Shown piece by piece: positions 1 through 8,747 of a stretch of DNA of 64,000 nucleotides. Under the pieces are notes generated by a model. That model did not search any database. It was not told the DNA's origin and worked only from the letters and a program-made list of their open reading frames with translations. This DNA is from CAVXXD01 sp963765625 (GTDB taxonomy: Bacteria; Actinomycetota; Geothermincolia; Geothermincolales; Geothermincolaceae): the NCBI GenBank assembly GCA_963765625.1, contig CAVXXD010000012.1, positions 124,001-188,000 on the forward strand, written 5' to 3'. Within the stretch, counting starts at the first letter, position 1, and each line of letters opens with the position of its first letter. A program made the translations under genes and the position numbers.

Positions 1-645
1 CGCCGCTCCGGCGTTATGAGCCGCGATTATCAGCCGCGGGACGTCGATGTCCTGGATGATGCCGGTGTGCCCGGGCCATACCACGGCGCGCTGCTTACCG
101 GGCAGATCACCGCGGCCCGGGTGGTCGCCGTCCCGCTGCGGCTCGTCCGGGTACATGCCGGCCAGGACCTGGCGTCCTCGCTCGGTGACACGCGCCAGCA
201 CGGAGCCGAGCTCGACGGAGCCGAAAGCGTGCATCTGTAAGTTGCGGTAAACGACTATCGCCGCGACAATCAGGGTGATCATGACGATCGGGACGAGGCC
301 GCTCGTCTCGTTTTCACCCATGGTGACGGACGCGGGGATGAACGTCTTGCTGTAAGCGGCGGCGAACGAGAAGACGAGCACGCCGGTGATGAAGCCGAAG
401 CCATGCCAGATCCGCGGCGAGGTATAGAAGAGGTTGAGACGCGGAGTGTAGGTGGTCGACCCGAACTGCACCACCAGGAACATCAACGAGAAAGCGATCG
501 CGAGGAAGCCGAGGAGGGTGGCTCCAACGGCGAACAGCATCTGGATGGTCACGTCACTGGCAACCGTGAATCCCACCGGGATGCGCGGCAGCACGATGCC
601 CGTGACGAGGCCGGCAACGATGTAGGCCAGCTGGATGAGGCCCAC
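1..645 (-). CDS. DUF2254-family membrane protein, 3' part missing
   Basis: The minus strand is open from the left edge to about 699 and encodes a predicted integral membrane protein of the DUF2254 family. Near its N-terminus there are hydrophobic segments (LIQLAYIVAGLVTGIVL, then a stretch starting MLFAVGATLLGF), followed by the family-typical VQFGSTTYTPRLNLFYTSPR and WHGFGF. Further on another membrane segment and a soluble part start, with VPRLIIAAHNAGA near the window edge. The gene runs off the left end. No ATG lies in frame at the 5' side; a GTG at 645 is the best visible start, after a basic run RRHRRLR, and the real N-terminus may have been displaced by a small indel near 700. Function of the family is unknown. 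The family call is by recognition of sequence, fairly sure; the start is uncertain. Confidence 0.75.
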   Translation of the reverse strand, partial: MGLIQLAYIVAGLVTGIVLPRIPVGFTVASDVTIQMLFAVGATLLGFLAIAFSLMFLVVQFGSTTYTPRLNLFYTSPRIWHGFGFITGVLVFSFAAAYSKTFIPASVTMGENETSGLVPIVMITLIVAAIVVYRNLQMHAFGSVELGSVLARVTERGRQVLAGMYPDEPQRDGDHPGRGDLPGKQRAVVWPGHTGIIQDIDVPRLIIAAHNAGAA

Positions 646-852
646 CCGCAGACGCCGGTGCCTGCGCAGGGTCCGGCCAGGAGCCCTTACCGGCGGGTTT
701 TAGTAATATACCCCTCCGACTGGATCCGTGCTCATTATGCACTCCTCTTCTTCTCTACTTCATATGCCTTTATCCTTACCAGCATTATACCGCCAGGCAA
801 GGCGACGTGGCTTTCCCGCGCAGGCATTCACGGGTGTTCCGCATCATCCCGG
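646..852. other. Intergenic stretch without gene
   Basis: Nothing coding is supported here. It holds the presumed 5' region of the DUF2254 gene, including an AT-rich patch at 700-790, and runs into the inverted repeat that starts at 853. Plus-strand reading frames here and further left are antisense to the DUF2254 gene. Confidence 0.5.
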
Positions 853-954
853 GAAAGAAAGTGGGGTCAGACCCCTTCTCCACTTTCTCCCGCGCAAACA
901 GTCATTTGCCGCTGATTGAAGAGAAAGTAAGGGGTCTGACCCCAACTTTCTTTC
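853..954. repeat. Long imperfect inverted repeat (MITE/REP-like hairpin)
   Basis: Left arm 853-889 and right arm 921-954 are near-perfect reverse complements apart from a few unpaired bases; a 31-base loop separates them. Each arm has at its centre a 13-base palindrome, GGGGTCAGACCCC at 863-875 and GGGGTCTGACCCC at 931-943, flanked by AAAGAAAGT and ACTTTCTC-type ends. The right arm runs into the stop codon of the rnk-like gene (953-955). Such GGGTCAGACCC hairpins resemble REP/MITE elements mobilised in trans by Y1 transposases; that identification is inference. It may also act as a terminator for the upstream minus-strand gene. Confidence 0.75.
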
Positions 955-1363
955 AGAGGTCGAAGTCGCCGGCCGCCTCCGGCTGGTAGAGGATCTCCTC
1001 GATCTCGAACTGCTTCGGGCCTGAGGGGACCTCCCATTCCACCACGTCCCCCACCTTGAACCCGATGATGGCGGTGCCGATCGGCGCCAGGACGGATATC
1101 TTCCCCTCGGCTAAGTCGGCGTCCGGCGGGAAGACCAGCTGGAAGATCATCTCCTCGCCGTTGCCCATCTCCTTCAGGCGGACCCGGGAGTTCATGGTGA
1201 CGACGTCTGGAGGAATATCCCGGGAGTCGACCAGGACGGCCCGCTCCAGCTCCTCCTCCAGGCCCTGCAGGTGCTTCTTGCTTCCCCGGAGCGCTTTCTC
1301 GTCCGCGATGACCGAGCGCAGCCGCTTCAGGTCGAATTCGGTTATATGTATCTCTTTGTCCAT
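953..1363 (-). CDS. rnk: Rnk / GreA-GreB family transcription-elongation-factor homologue
   Basis: A 136-residue protein, the same length as E. coli Rnk. It has a short N-terminal helical segment (ITEFDLKRLRSVIADEK, then a charged helix to about residue 40), followed by the FKBP-like GreA/GreB C-terminal domain: VTMNSRVRLKE, then SVLAPIGTAIIGFKVGDVVEW (the family's signature loop). Rnk proteins bind RNA polymerase but lack the long coiled coil of GreA, so they probably do not stimulate transcript cleavage; this is family knowledge. It stands alone, divergent from the ABC exporter genes, and its stop codon lies within the arm of the hairpin repeat. Rnk is preferred over GreA because of the short N-terminal arm. 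Confidence 0.85.
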   Translation of the reverse strand: MDKEIHITEFDLKRLRSVIADEKALRGSKKHLQGLEEELERAVLVDSRDIPPDVVTMNSRVRLKEMGNGEEMIFQLVFPPDADLAEGKISVLAPIGTAIIGFKVGDVVEWEVPSGPKQFEIEEILYQPEAAGDFDL

Positions 1364-1443
1364 GCCGTCTCCTTAGTCCAGGAACGTAAATAATATTTGA
1401 ACCATCTGTTGGGGATCTACAGCCAGGGAATTCTTATATATAG

Positions 1444-1449
1444 ATTATA
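1444..1449 (-). promoter_or_regulatory. Possible -10 element for the rnk-like gene
   Basis: Read on the minus strand, 1449-1444 is TATAAT, a perfect -10 hexamer, about 80 bases upstream of the rnk-like start. No good -35 was found at 16-18 bases. The surrounding 1364-1530 region is AT-rich and divergent, so it must also serve the ABC genes on the plus strand. Confidence 0.35.
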
Positions 1450-1530
1450 CCCCACTCCGCGGCGATATTCCCGTTCAGGAAGCCAGGGGGATGACCGAAG
1501 ACTATATGTGAACGAAGGGAGTCCGTACAG

Positions 1531-2244
1531 GTGGAAGAAGCACTGATCCGTTTCGAGCAGGTGAGCAAGGTTTACCCCATGGGGGAGAGCGAGGTGCACG
1601 CCCTGCGCGAAGTGGACCTGGAGATCGGGCGGGGCGAGCTCGTCGTGGTGCTGGGGCCCTCGGGCTCGGGCAAGACGACCCTGCTCAATCTCATCGGCGG
1701 CCTGGACACCGTCTCCTCCGGCCGGCTCCTGGTAGACGGGCAGGACATCTCCAGCCTCGGCTACAAACAGTTGACCGAGTACCGCCGGTCCAGCATCGGC
1801 TTCGTCTTCCAGTTCTTCAACCTCATGGGGACCATGACCGCCCTGGAGAACGTGGAACTCTCCCTGGAACTGGTGCAGAAAAAGACCCGCGAGGACGCCT
1901 TGAAGGCGCTTTCCGCGGTGGGGTTATCGGAAAGGGTCAGCCACTTCCCCGGCCAGCTCTCCGGCGGCGAACAGCAGCGGGTGGCCATCGCCCGGGCTAT
2001 CGGTAAAAACCCGCCCATCCTGCTCTGCGACGAACCCACCGGGGAACTGGACTACCAGACGGGCATCAACATCCTCCAGCTGATGCAGTCCATCAACCGG
2101 GAGACGGGCAGGACCATCATCATCGTCACCCACAACTCGGCCATCGCCGGGATGGCCCACCAGGTGGTGCGCCTGCACGATGGGCAGGTGGCCGCGGTGG
2201 AGACGGTGGAGTCGCCGCGGGATGCCGAGAGCCTGACCTGGTAG
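1531..2244 (+). CDS. ABC transporter ATP-binding protein, MacB/LolD type
   Basis: A 237-residue ATPase subunit of a type VII (MacB/LolD/FtsE-like) ABC system. Walker A GPSGSGKTT lies at about residues 43-51, the ABC signature LSGGEQQR near 142-149, Walker B ILLCDEPTGELD near 163, and an H-loop in IIIVTHN. The start is GTG at 1531, with GAAGGGA about 12 bases upstream. The permease starts six bases after the stop, so the two form an operon. Members of this group use ATP to drive an FtsX-like permease that moves lipids, lipoproteins, peptides or drugs outwards; the substrate here cannot be read from sequence. Confidence 0.93.
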   Translation: MEEALIRFEQVSKVYPMGESEVHALREVDLEIGRGELVVVLGPSGSGKTTLLNLIGGLDTVSSGRLLVDGQDISSLGYKQLTEYRRSSIGFVFQFFNLMGTMTALENVELSLELVQKKTREDALKALSAVGLSERVSHFPGQLSGGEQQRVAIARAIGKNPPILLCDEPTGELDYQTGINILQLMQSINRETGRTIIIVTHNSAIAGMAHQVVRLHDGQVAAVETVESPRDAESLTW

Positions 2245-2250
2245 GGGCGG

Positions 2251-4641
2251 ATGGCAGCCCTCGACCGCAAGCTGCTCCGGGACATAAGCGCCGAAAAGGG
2301 CCGCTTCGTCGCGGTGACCATGCTGGTCTTCCTGGGGCTGGCGGCTTTCTTCACCTGCTGGATGGCCTACCGCAACCTCGACACTTCCTATAAGAAGAAC
2401 AACGAGATCCTCGCCTACAACGATTTCATCATCGAGACAGCCGGCGCCCCCGACGCCGTGGCCACGGAGCTCGCCGCCATCTACGGCATAAGGGAGGTGT
2501 TGCCCCGGCTGAGCCTGAAGAGCGGGGTGACCCTGCCCGGGGGGGAGGAGATCGAAGGCAGGTTGATCGGCCTGCCCGATGCCGGGAGGCCGCTGGTCAA
2601 CGACGTATTCATCGAACAGGGTGGTTACCTGGAAGCCGGGGTGGAAGGATGCCTGGTGGAGGAGCACCTGGCTGAGTACTACGGCATCGTGCCAGGAGAC
2701 AGGGTGGAGGTGATGACACCGAACGGCATGTCCGCCCTGGAAGTGTTGGGAATCTCCTCCAGCCCGGAGTTCTTCATGGTGATGGGCGAGGGTAGCGAGT
2801 TCCTGGCCTCGCCGCGCAATTACGGGGTGGTCTACGTCCCACAGCCCTGGTTGCAGGAGGCTTTCGCTTCGGAGAGCGTCTCCAACCAGTTCTGCTTCCT
2901 GACGAACGGTGCGGGCAACACGACGGAGGAGCGGGTGGCGGCGACCCTGAAGGCCAAGGCGGCGGCCGAGGAAGTACTCGCGCCCTACACCATCGAGTAC
3001 TCCCGGCTGGGGGAGGAGATGCCGGTGCGCAAGCAACTGGACACGGACGTGCAGAACCTGCGCCAGATGTCCTTCATCTTTCCCTTCTTCTTCCTGATCA
3101 TCGCGGCCCTGGGCATCTTCACCATCATCACCCGGCTGGTGCACAACGAACGCCAGCAGATGGGGACGATGATGGCCCTCGGCTACGGCCGGTCTCGCAT
3201 CGCCCGCCATTACCTGCTCTATCCCCTGATGGTGGGAATCGCGGGGTCGATCGCCGGTGTCGTGGCGGGCTATTTCCTGGGCGCGGCCATCACCTCCATG
3301 TATGCCGCGACCATGGGGGTACCCCAGACCTTCACCACCATGGACTGGACGGCGGCGGCCCTGGGAGTCGGGCTGGCCATGGTCATCTGCATCCTGGCCG
3401 GCCTGCTGCCGGTCTGGCGCCTGGTGAAGCAGAACCCCGCCCGGGTGATGCGCTCCGACGGCGACGGAAGCGCGGCCGGGAAGCACTGGCGCGCGGCGAA
3501 GCGGACCCCCGCGGGCGAGCGGCGCCTGGCGGTGAGCTGGAGTATACCTTTTCACAACATCTCGCGGGACGCCCGCCGTTCCTTCTTCAACCTGCTGGGC
3601 GTGGTCTTCTCGATTATGCTCATCATGATGGCGCTGTCCATGAAGGACTGGATCAACTCCATCCTCGATTTCCAGTTCAACCGGGTGGTGCTCTACGAGG
3701 CTGACGTCTCCTTCGCTTCACCGGTGGGGGCCGACGAGGTCGCGAAGCTCTCGGGGCTCGCGGGCGTGAGCCGGGTGGAGCCCTACGCCATGGTCCCGTG
3801 CCGCTTCTCGAGCGGGGAGGGGGTCATCGGGGAAGGGATCGTCAAGGTGATCCCTTCCGATTGCGAGCTGCTGGGACTCTACGACCTTGAAGGCCGGCGT
3901 GTCGCCATCCCGGAGGGAGGGGCCCTTTTCAGCAACTGGTTCAGCAAGGGCCTGGAGGTGCGCGGGGGTGACGGGGTGACCGTGGAGACGCCGCTCGGGG
4001 ACCTGGAGGTGACGGCGGACGGTTTCTTCAAGCAGCTCGGGGGACTCACCGTCCTGGTCGACCGGGAGATGCTGGCGGGTACCCGGCTGGACGGCGTCTA
4101 CACCGGGGCCATGGTCGCCTCCACCCAGACCGACCTGGAGGCCCTGCGCGGGAACCTGCTGGGGGTGGACGGGGTGGCCAGCGTGGCCGTGCCGGAATAC
4201 GTGAGGGAGATGATGCGTTCGCTGGTCATACAGATCATCTACCTCTTCAGCGGCTTTCTCACCCTCTTCGCGGTGGCCATGGCCCTGGCGCTGATCTACA
4301 ACACCATGACCATCGCCTTCATGGAACGGGAGCGGGAGGTCACCCTGATGCTGGCCCTGGGATACGGCGTGCGCCGGATAGCCGCGCTCTTCGCGCTGGA
4401 GAACCTGATGATAGCCGTGGCGGCCATCCCTCTCGGCCTGGTACTGGGGCACTATGCCTTCGCTTCCATGGTGGGCACCATGGCTAACGAGTTCATCTCC
4501 TTGCCCGGGGTGACCAACTGGGCTTCTTACCTCATCGCCGGGTTGTGCGTCATACCGGTAGTGTTGCTGGCGCAGCTGCCCAGCCTGCGCCGGGTGCGGC
4601 GCGTCGACCTCACCCGCGCCATCAAGGACCGGTCCTTATAG
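2251..4641 (+). CDS. ABC transporter permease with two FtsX domains
   Basis: A 796-residue integral membrane protein. An N-terminal membrane anchor (VTMLVFLGLAAFFTCW) precedes a large extracytoplasmic domain up to about residue 270. A first FtsX core of three membrane segments follows (FIFPFFFLIIAALGIFTII onward), with the FtsX motif MGTMMALGYGRSRIARHY. A second anchor near 450, a second extracytoplasmic domain and a second FtsX core with VTLMLALGYGVRRIAALF complete it. It partners the ATPase just upstream. This two-FtsX-domain architecture is common in Gram-positive bacteria and is used for export or for extracting lipids or peptides from the membrane. Its last six bases overlap the convergent atpD-type gene. 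Confidence 0.9.
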   Translation: MAALDRKLLRDISAEKGRFVAVTMLVFLGLAAFFTCWMAYRNLDTSYKKNNEILAYNDFIIETAGAPDAVATELAAIYGIREVLPRLSLKSGVTLPGGEEIEGRLIGLPDAGRPLVNDVFIEQGGYLEAGVEGCLVEEHLAEYYGIVPGDRVEVMTPNGMSALEVLGISSSPEFFMVMGEGSEFLASPRNYGVVYVPQPWLQEAFASESVSNQFCFLTNGAGNTTEERVAATLKAKAAAEEVLAPYTIEYSRLGEEMPVRKQLDTDVQNLRQMSFIFPFFFLIIAALGIFTIITRLVHNERQQMGTMMALGYGRSRIARHYLLYPLMVGIAGSIAGVVAGYFLGAAITSMYAATMGVPQTFTTMDWTAAALGVGLAMVICILAGLLPVWRLVKQNPARVMRSDGDGSAAGKHWRAAKRTPAGERRLAVSWSIPFHNISRDARRSFFNLLGVVFSIMLIMMALSMKDWINSILDFQFNRVVLYEADVSFASPVGADEVAKLSGLAGVSRVEPYAMVPCRFSSGEGVIGEGIVKVIPSDCELLGLYDLEGRRVAIPEGGALFSNWFSKGLEVRGGDGVTVETPLGDLEVTADGFFKQLGGLTVLVDREMLAGTRLDGVYTGAMVASTQTDLEALRGNLLGVDGVASVAVPEYVREMMRSLVIQIIYLFSGFLTLFAVAMALALIYNTMTIAFMEREREVTLMLALGYGVRRIAALFALENLMIAVAAIPLGLVLGHYAFASMVGTMANEFISLPGVTNWASYLIAGLCVIPVVLLAQLPSLRRVRRVDLTRAIKDRSL

Positions 4642-5250
4642 GCCTGACCCCATCTTCATCAGCTGGACGCGGTAGGACCGCTCCATCTCGTCCAGCTTCA
4701 TGGTGATGTAGTCCACCGTCTCCTCGAGAGAAGGGATGAGCACGTACTCCAGGGCGTTGACGCGGCGGCGGGTCTTCTCTATCTCCGCGGACAGCCGGGC
4801 GATGTTGTTCTCGACCTCGGCCAGCCGGATGAATTCGGGGACCAGGTCGCGGTAGCCGCGCAGGGCGGCATCCAGGGCCAGCGGCGTGGTGGAGAGGCTG
4901 TAGCAGAGGAAGTCGCCCGAGGTCTCCACCTCGAAGTGGGGCACCCGCACCCCCATGATGCGCCGGTCCTCCACCGCTATTTCCAGACTGGACACCGGTT
5001 GGGCCAGGGCTTCGTCCAGCTCTTCGGCCATCATCTCCGAGCCGGCCATGGCGAAGGCGGCATGCGCCTCCAGCAGGCGGCGCTCAAGCTCCTCCCGCTG
5101 GCTGCCGCCCTGCCGGACCAGGTCGAGGAACTGCTTCATCAGTTCGTCCAGCTTGTCCTTGAGCAGCTTGTGGCCGCGCCGGGCGATGGCCGCGCGGCGG
5201 CGGAGCTTCAACAGCTCCATGCGGTTGGGGTTGACGTTGATGCGCGCCAC
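4636..5250 (-). CDS. atpD: A/V-type ATPase subunit D (central stalk)
   Basis: A 204-residue coiled-coil protein, the usual length for the central rotor shaft of A/V-type ATPases. It has the signature start INVNPNRMELLKLRRR, a long helix, a middle section with GVRVPHFEV, and the second long helix containing RRRVNALEYVLIPSLEETV. It is the last gene of the ATPase operon; its GTG start lies two bases before the end of the subunit B gene, separated by almost nothing, so translation is probably coupled. D joins the catalytic A3B3 head to subunits F and C of the rotor. The 3' end overlaps the convergent ABC permease gene by six bases. Confidence 0.96.
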   Translation of the reverse strand: MARINVNPNRMELLKLRRRAAIARRGHKLLKDKLDELMKQFLDLVRQGGSQREELERRLLEAHAAFAMAGSEMMAEELDEALAQPVSSLEIAVEDRRIMGVRVPHFEVETSGDFLCYSLSTTPLALDAALRGYRDLVPEFIRLAEVENNIARLSAEIEKTRRRVNALEYVLIPSLEETVDYITMKLDEMERSYRVQLMKMGSGL

Positions 5251-5251
5251 G

Positions 5252-6628
5252 TCAGTCCTCCGTGTCTCCCATGTACTTCTTCACCTGCTCGTCCTTAACC
5301 CTCTTCAGTTCGGAGCGCGGCAGTATCTTCAACAGTTCCCAGCCGAGGGACAGTGTTTCCTCGATTGAGCGCTCCTCGTGCTCACCCTGGCGGATGAAGC
5401 GCTCCTCGAAGGCGTCGCTGAACTTCACGAAGAGCCGGTCCTCTTCCGAGAGGGCCGCGTCTCCCAGGATGATCATCAGCTCCCTGGCCTCCTTGCCCCG
5501 GGCGTAGGCGGAGAAGAGCTGGTTGGAGAGGCCGGAGTGGTCCTCACGGGTCTTGCCCTCGCCGATACCCTTTTCCTTGAGGCGGGAGAGGCTGGGGAGG
5601 ACGTCGATGGGAGGGTAGATGCCGCGGCGCTGCAGGTCCCGCGAGAGAATGATCTGCCCCTCGGTGATGTAGCCGGTGAGGTCGGGGATGGGGTGAGTCT
5701 TGTCGTCGTCCGGCATGGTGAGAACCGGGATCTGGGTGATGGAGCCACGCGCCCCCTTGATCCGCCCGGCCCGCTCGTAGAGGCCGGCCAGGTCGGTGTA
5801 GAGATAGCCCGGATAGCCCCGGCGGCCCGGCACCTCCTTGCGCGCGGCGGAGATCTCCCGCAGGGCCTCGCAGTAGTAGGTCATGTCGATGAGGATCACC
5901 AACACCTGCATGTCCTCCTCGAAGGCCAGGTATTCGGCGGCGGTCAGGGCCATGCGGGGCGTGGCGATGCGCTCGATGGCCGGGTCGTCGGCCAGGTTGA
6001 TGAAGAGCACCGCCCGCTCCAGGGCGGACTGGCTGCGCAACTCGCGGATGAAGTAGTCCGCTTCTTCGAAGGTGATGCCCATGGTGGCGAAGACTACCGC
6101 GAAGTCCTCGGTCTCGCCCAGCACCCCCGCCTGCCGGGCGATCTGGGCGGCCAGGCGCCCGTGGGGCAGCCCGGCCCCGGAGAAGATGGGCAGCTTCTGC
6201 CCCCGCACCAGCGGGTTGAGCCCGTCTATGGCACTGATGCCGGTCTGGATGAAATCGGTGGGGTAATCACGGGCATAAGGGTTCATGGGGCTGCCGTTGA
6301 CGTCCAGTCGCCGGTCGGGGATGACGCGGGGGCCGCCGTCGATGGGCCGGCCCAGGCTGTCAAAGACCCGGCCCAGCAGGTCTCTGGTCACCGGCAGCTC
6401 CAGGCTCTTGCCGGTGAAGCGGACCCGGGTGTGGGCGATGTCCAGGCCGCTGGTGGTCTCGAAGGACTGCAGAAGAACCAGGTCGTCCTCGACTTCCAGC
6501 ACGTTGCCCAGCCCCACCGAGCCGTCGGGGAACTCCACTTCCACCAACTCGTTGTACTTGGCGCCCTCCACCCCTTCCATGAGGATGAGGGGCCCGACGA
6601 TCTCCCTGACGGTAAGATATTCCTTCAC
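5252..6628 (-). CDS. atpB: A/V-type ATPase subunit B (non-catalytic)
   Basis: A 458-residue regulatory nucleotide-binding subunit that alternates with A in the head hexamer. It starts KEYLTVREIVGPL, contains the degenerate P-loop region PIFSGAGLPHGRLA (no GxxxxGKT, as normal for B), and ITEGQIILSRDLQRRGIYPP near the C-terminus, all typical. The GTG start overlaps the A stop as GTGA, with AGGAGG just upstream, which indicates coupled translation. The C-terminal tail is charged and ends before the D gene. Confidence 0.97.
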   Translation of the reverse strand: MKEYLTVREIVGPLILMEGVEGAKYNELVEVEFPDGSVGLGNVLEVEDDLVLLQSFETTSGLDIAHTRVRFTGKSLELPVTRDLLGRVFDSLGRPIDGGPRVIPDRRLDVNGSPMNPYARDYPTDFIQTGISAIDGLNPLVRGQKLPIFSGAGLPHGRLAAQIARQAGVLGETEDFAVVFATMGITFEEADYFIRELRSQSALERAVLFINLADDPAIERIATPRMALTAAEYLAFEEDMQVLVILIDMTYYCEALREISAARKEVPGRRGYPGYLYTDLAGLYERAGRIKGARGSITQIPVLTMPDDDKTHPIPDLTGYITEGQIILSRDLQRRGIYPPIDVLPSLSRLKEKGIGEGKTREDHSGLSNQLFSAYARGKEARELMIILGDAALSEEDRLFVKFSDAFEERFIRQGEHEERSIEETLSLGWELLKILPRSELKRVKDEQVKKYMGDTED

Positions 6629-8388
6629 GATACCTCCTGGTTTGCCGCCGACGTCAATTGGCGAGCTATCTCCTGTTCGAGCTGACCGAATCTCACCAGC
6701 TCCTCCTCGGGGATGAACTTGGCCCGCGCGATCTCCTCCAGCACCGGCGCCCGCAGCATCTCCTCGATGTCCCCGCCCTTCTGCAGCTCCGCTCCGGCCG
6801 CCCGGTGAAAGCCCATGATCAGCCGGAGCATGAGGAACTGCTTGCGCAGGGAGGTGAAGGCGTCGGCATCGTCAAAGGCGTTCTGGTGCAGAAAATCCTC
6901 CCGCAGCGACTTGGCCGTGGCCATGAGCAACCGCTCCTGGTCCGAGAGGGCTTCCAGGCCGATGAGGCGCACGATCTCCAGGAGTTCCGCCTCCCGCTGC
7001 AGCACGGTCATGGCTTCTTCCCTCAGCCCGGGATAGGCGGCGTCCACTTCCCGGCGCCAGTAGTCCTCGGCCGGCTCCAGGTAGAGGCTGTAGCTGTTGA
7101 GCCAGCTGATGGCGGGGAAGTGGCGGGCGAAGGCCAGGCGGTCCTCCAGGCCCCAGAACACCTTGACCACACGGAGGGTGGCCTGGGTCACCGGCTCGGA
7201 GAGGTCTCCACCGGGCGGGGATACCGAACCGACGGCGCAGATGGAGCCCTCCCTGCCTTCCCGGCCCAGGCAGGCGACCCGCCCGGCCCGTTCGTAGAAG
7301 GCCGCCAGCCTGGTGCCCAGGTAGGCGGGGTAGCCTTCCTCGCCCGGCATCTCTTCCAGGCGGCCGGAGATCTCCCGCAGGGCCTCGGCCCAGCGCGAGG
7401 TGGAATCGGCCTGCAAGGTCACGTCGTAACCCATGTCCCGGTAGTACTCGGCCAGGGTTATCCCGGTGTAGACGGAAGCCTCGCGGGCCGCCACCGGCAT
7501 GTTGGAAGTGTTGGCGATGAGGATGGTGCGGAGCATCAGCGGCTGGCCGGAATAGGGGTCGGTCAGCTCGGGGAACTCCAGCAGCACCTCGGTCATCTCG
7601 TTGCCGCGCTCGCCACACCCCACGAAGACCACGATGCGGGAGTCGGCCCACTTGGCGATGGCGTGCTGCAGTACCGTCTTGCCCGAGCCGAAGGGCCCGG
7701 GAACGCAGGCGGTCCCGCCCTTGGTGATGGGAAAGAAGGAGTCCACCACCCGCTGCCCGGTGACCAGGGGGTCGAGGGGGGTCCGCTTCTCCCGGTAAGG
7801 GCGGGGTTTGCGCACCGGCCAGCGCTGCATCATGCTCAGGGGGGTTTCCCCGGCGGCTGTCTCCAGCACGGCCACGGTCTCTTCCACGGTGAAGTCGCCC
7901 TCCCGGATGTCGAGCACCCGGCCGGAGACGCCGGGAGGGACCATGACGCGGTGGGTGACCGTCGCGGTCTCCTCCACCGTACCCAGGATGTCCCCCGGCT
8001 CGACTTCGACCCCGGCCTCCACTGCCGGCACGAACCTCCAGCGGCGGTCGCGCGGCAGGCCGGGTTCTTCCACTCCCCGGGTGACGTAGTTGCCGTACTT
8101 TTCCCGGATCAGGTCGAGGGGCCTCTGCACCCCGTCGTAGATGGAGGTGAGCAGTCCCGGCCCCAGCTCCACGCTCAAGGGCTCGCCGGTGGTAAACACC
8201 TCGTCCCCCGGTCCGAGCCCGGTGGTCTCCTCGTACACCTGGATGGAGGCGCGGTCGCCCCGCAACTCAATGATCTCTCCCATGAGCCGGTTCGCGCCCA
8301 CCTTGACCAGGTCGTACATCTTGGGATGGGGCAGGCCCCGGGCGACCACCAGGGGACCCGACACCTTAACCACGCGACCCTCTTTCAT
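6625..8388 (-). CDS. atpA: A/V-type ATPase catalytic subunit A
   Basis: The catalytic subunit, 587 residues if started at the ATG at 8388. That start gives the usual MKEGRVVKVSGPLV and has AGGAG about seven bases upstream; an earlier ATG at 8421 overlaps the F stop and would add 11 residues. Walker A is GPFGSGKT near residues 230-237, preceded by the A-subunit-specific non-homologous region at about 110-200. DSTSRWAEALREISGR and the LEEMPGEEGYPAYLG motif are intact. It hydrolyses or makes ATP at the A/B interfaces on the cytoplasmic side. Confidence 0.97.
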   Translation of the reverse strand: MKEGRVVKVSGPLVVARGLPHPKMYDLVKVGANRLMGEIIELRGDRASIQVYEETTGLGPGDEVFTTGEPLSVELGPGLLTSIYDGVQRPLDLIREKYGNYVTRGVEEPGLPRDRRWRFVPAVEAGVEVEPGDILGTVEETATVTHRVMVPPGVSGRVLDIREGDFTVEETVAVLETAAGETPLSMMQRWPVRKPRPYREKRTPLDPLVTGQRVVDSFFPITKGGTACVPGPFGSGKTVLQHAIAKWADSRIVVFVGCGERGNEMTEVLLEFPELTDPYSGQPLMLRTILIANTSNMPVAAREASVYTGITLAEYYRDMGYDVTLQADSTSRWAEALREISGRLEEMPGEEGYPAYLGTRLAAFYERAGRVACLGREGREGSICAVGSVSPPGGDLSEPVTQATLRVVKVFWGLEDRLAFARHFPAISWLNSYSLYLEPAEDYWRREVDAAYPGLREEAMTVLQREAELLEIVRLIGLEALSDQERLLMATAKSLREDFLHQNAFDDADAFTSLRKQFLMLRLIMGFHRAAGAELQKGGDIEEMLRAPVLEEIARAKFIPEEELVRFGQLEQEIARQLTSAANQEVS

Positions 8389-8417
8389 GCCTTGCTCCTC
8401 ATCTCTCGGATCCCCTC

Positions 8418-8738
8418 TCATGTTTCCACCACCGTGCCCAGGGCCCGGATCATCATCTCGCGCAGGCCCTGCCGCGACATCCCGGTGCCGCCGGTCACCG
8501 CCGGGATGCCCAGGACGATGGGCAAGCCTTCGTGGGCGGGGAAGCCCGCTATGCGCTCCCGCAGTTCCTGGAAGACGGGTTCGGTCACCACCACCACCGC
8601 GTAGTCCGCCAGCGGCATGGAGGACCAGGCCTCCGGACCTTCCCGCGGGGACTCGACGGTATAAGGGTCCAGCCCCACCGCCTTGAACCCGGCGATGGAG
8701 GTCCGGTCGCCCAGGATGGCAACTTTCATCTTTTCCAC
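8418..8738 (-). CDS. atpF: A/V-type ATPase subunit F (rotor)
   Basis: A 106-residue small Rossmann-like protein with KVAILGDRTSIAGFKAVGL at the N-terminus and VVVVTEPVFQELRERI in the middle, typical of A/V-ATPase subunit F, which binds subunit D in the central stalk. The start is GTG at 8738 with AGGAG about six bases upstream; an ATG nine bases further in is possible. Family members are usually 100-110 residues. It lies between the C and A genes as in most bacterial ATPase operons. Confidence 0.93.
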   Translation of the reverse strand: MEKMKVAILGDRTSIAGFKAVGLDPYTVESPREGPEAWSSMPLADYAVVVVTEPVFQELRERIAGFPAHEGLPIVLGIPAVTGGTGMSRQGLREMMIRALGTVVET

Positions 8739-8747
8739 TGATGGCTC

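Noticed and set aside
403..915. 170-codon plus-strand frame
   Set aside because: Mostly antisense to the DUF2254 gene, and its end falls in the hairpin repeat.
1924..3555. 543-codon open frame on the minus strand
   Set aside because: Antisense to the ABC ATPase and permease; composition rich in H, R, G, no domain.
6658..8604. 648-codon open frame on the plus strand
   Set aside because: Antisense to ATPase subunits A and F; long antisense frames are expected in GC-rich coding DNA and its translation has low-complexity G/H/Q/V composition with no motif.
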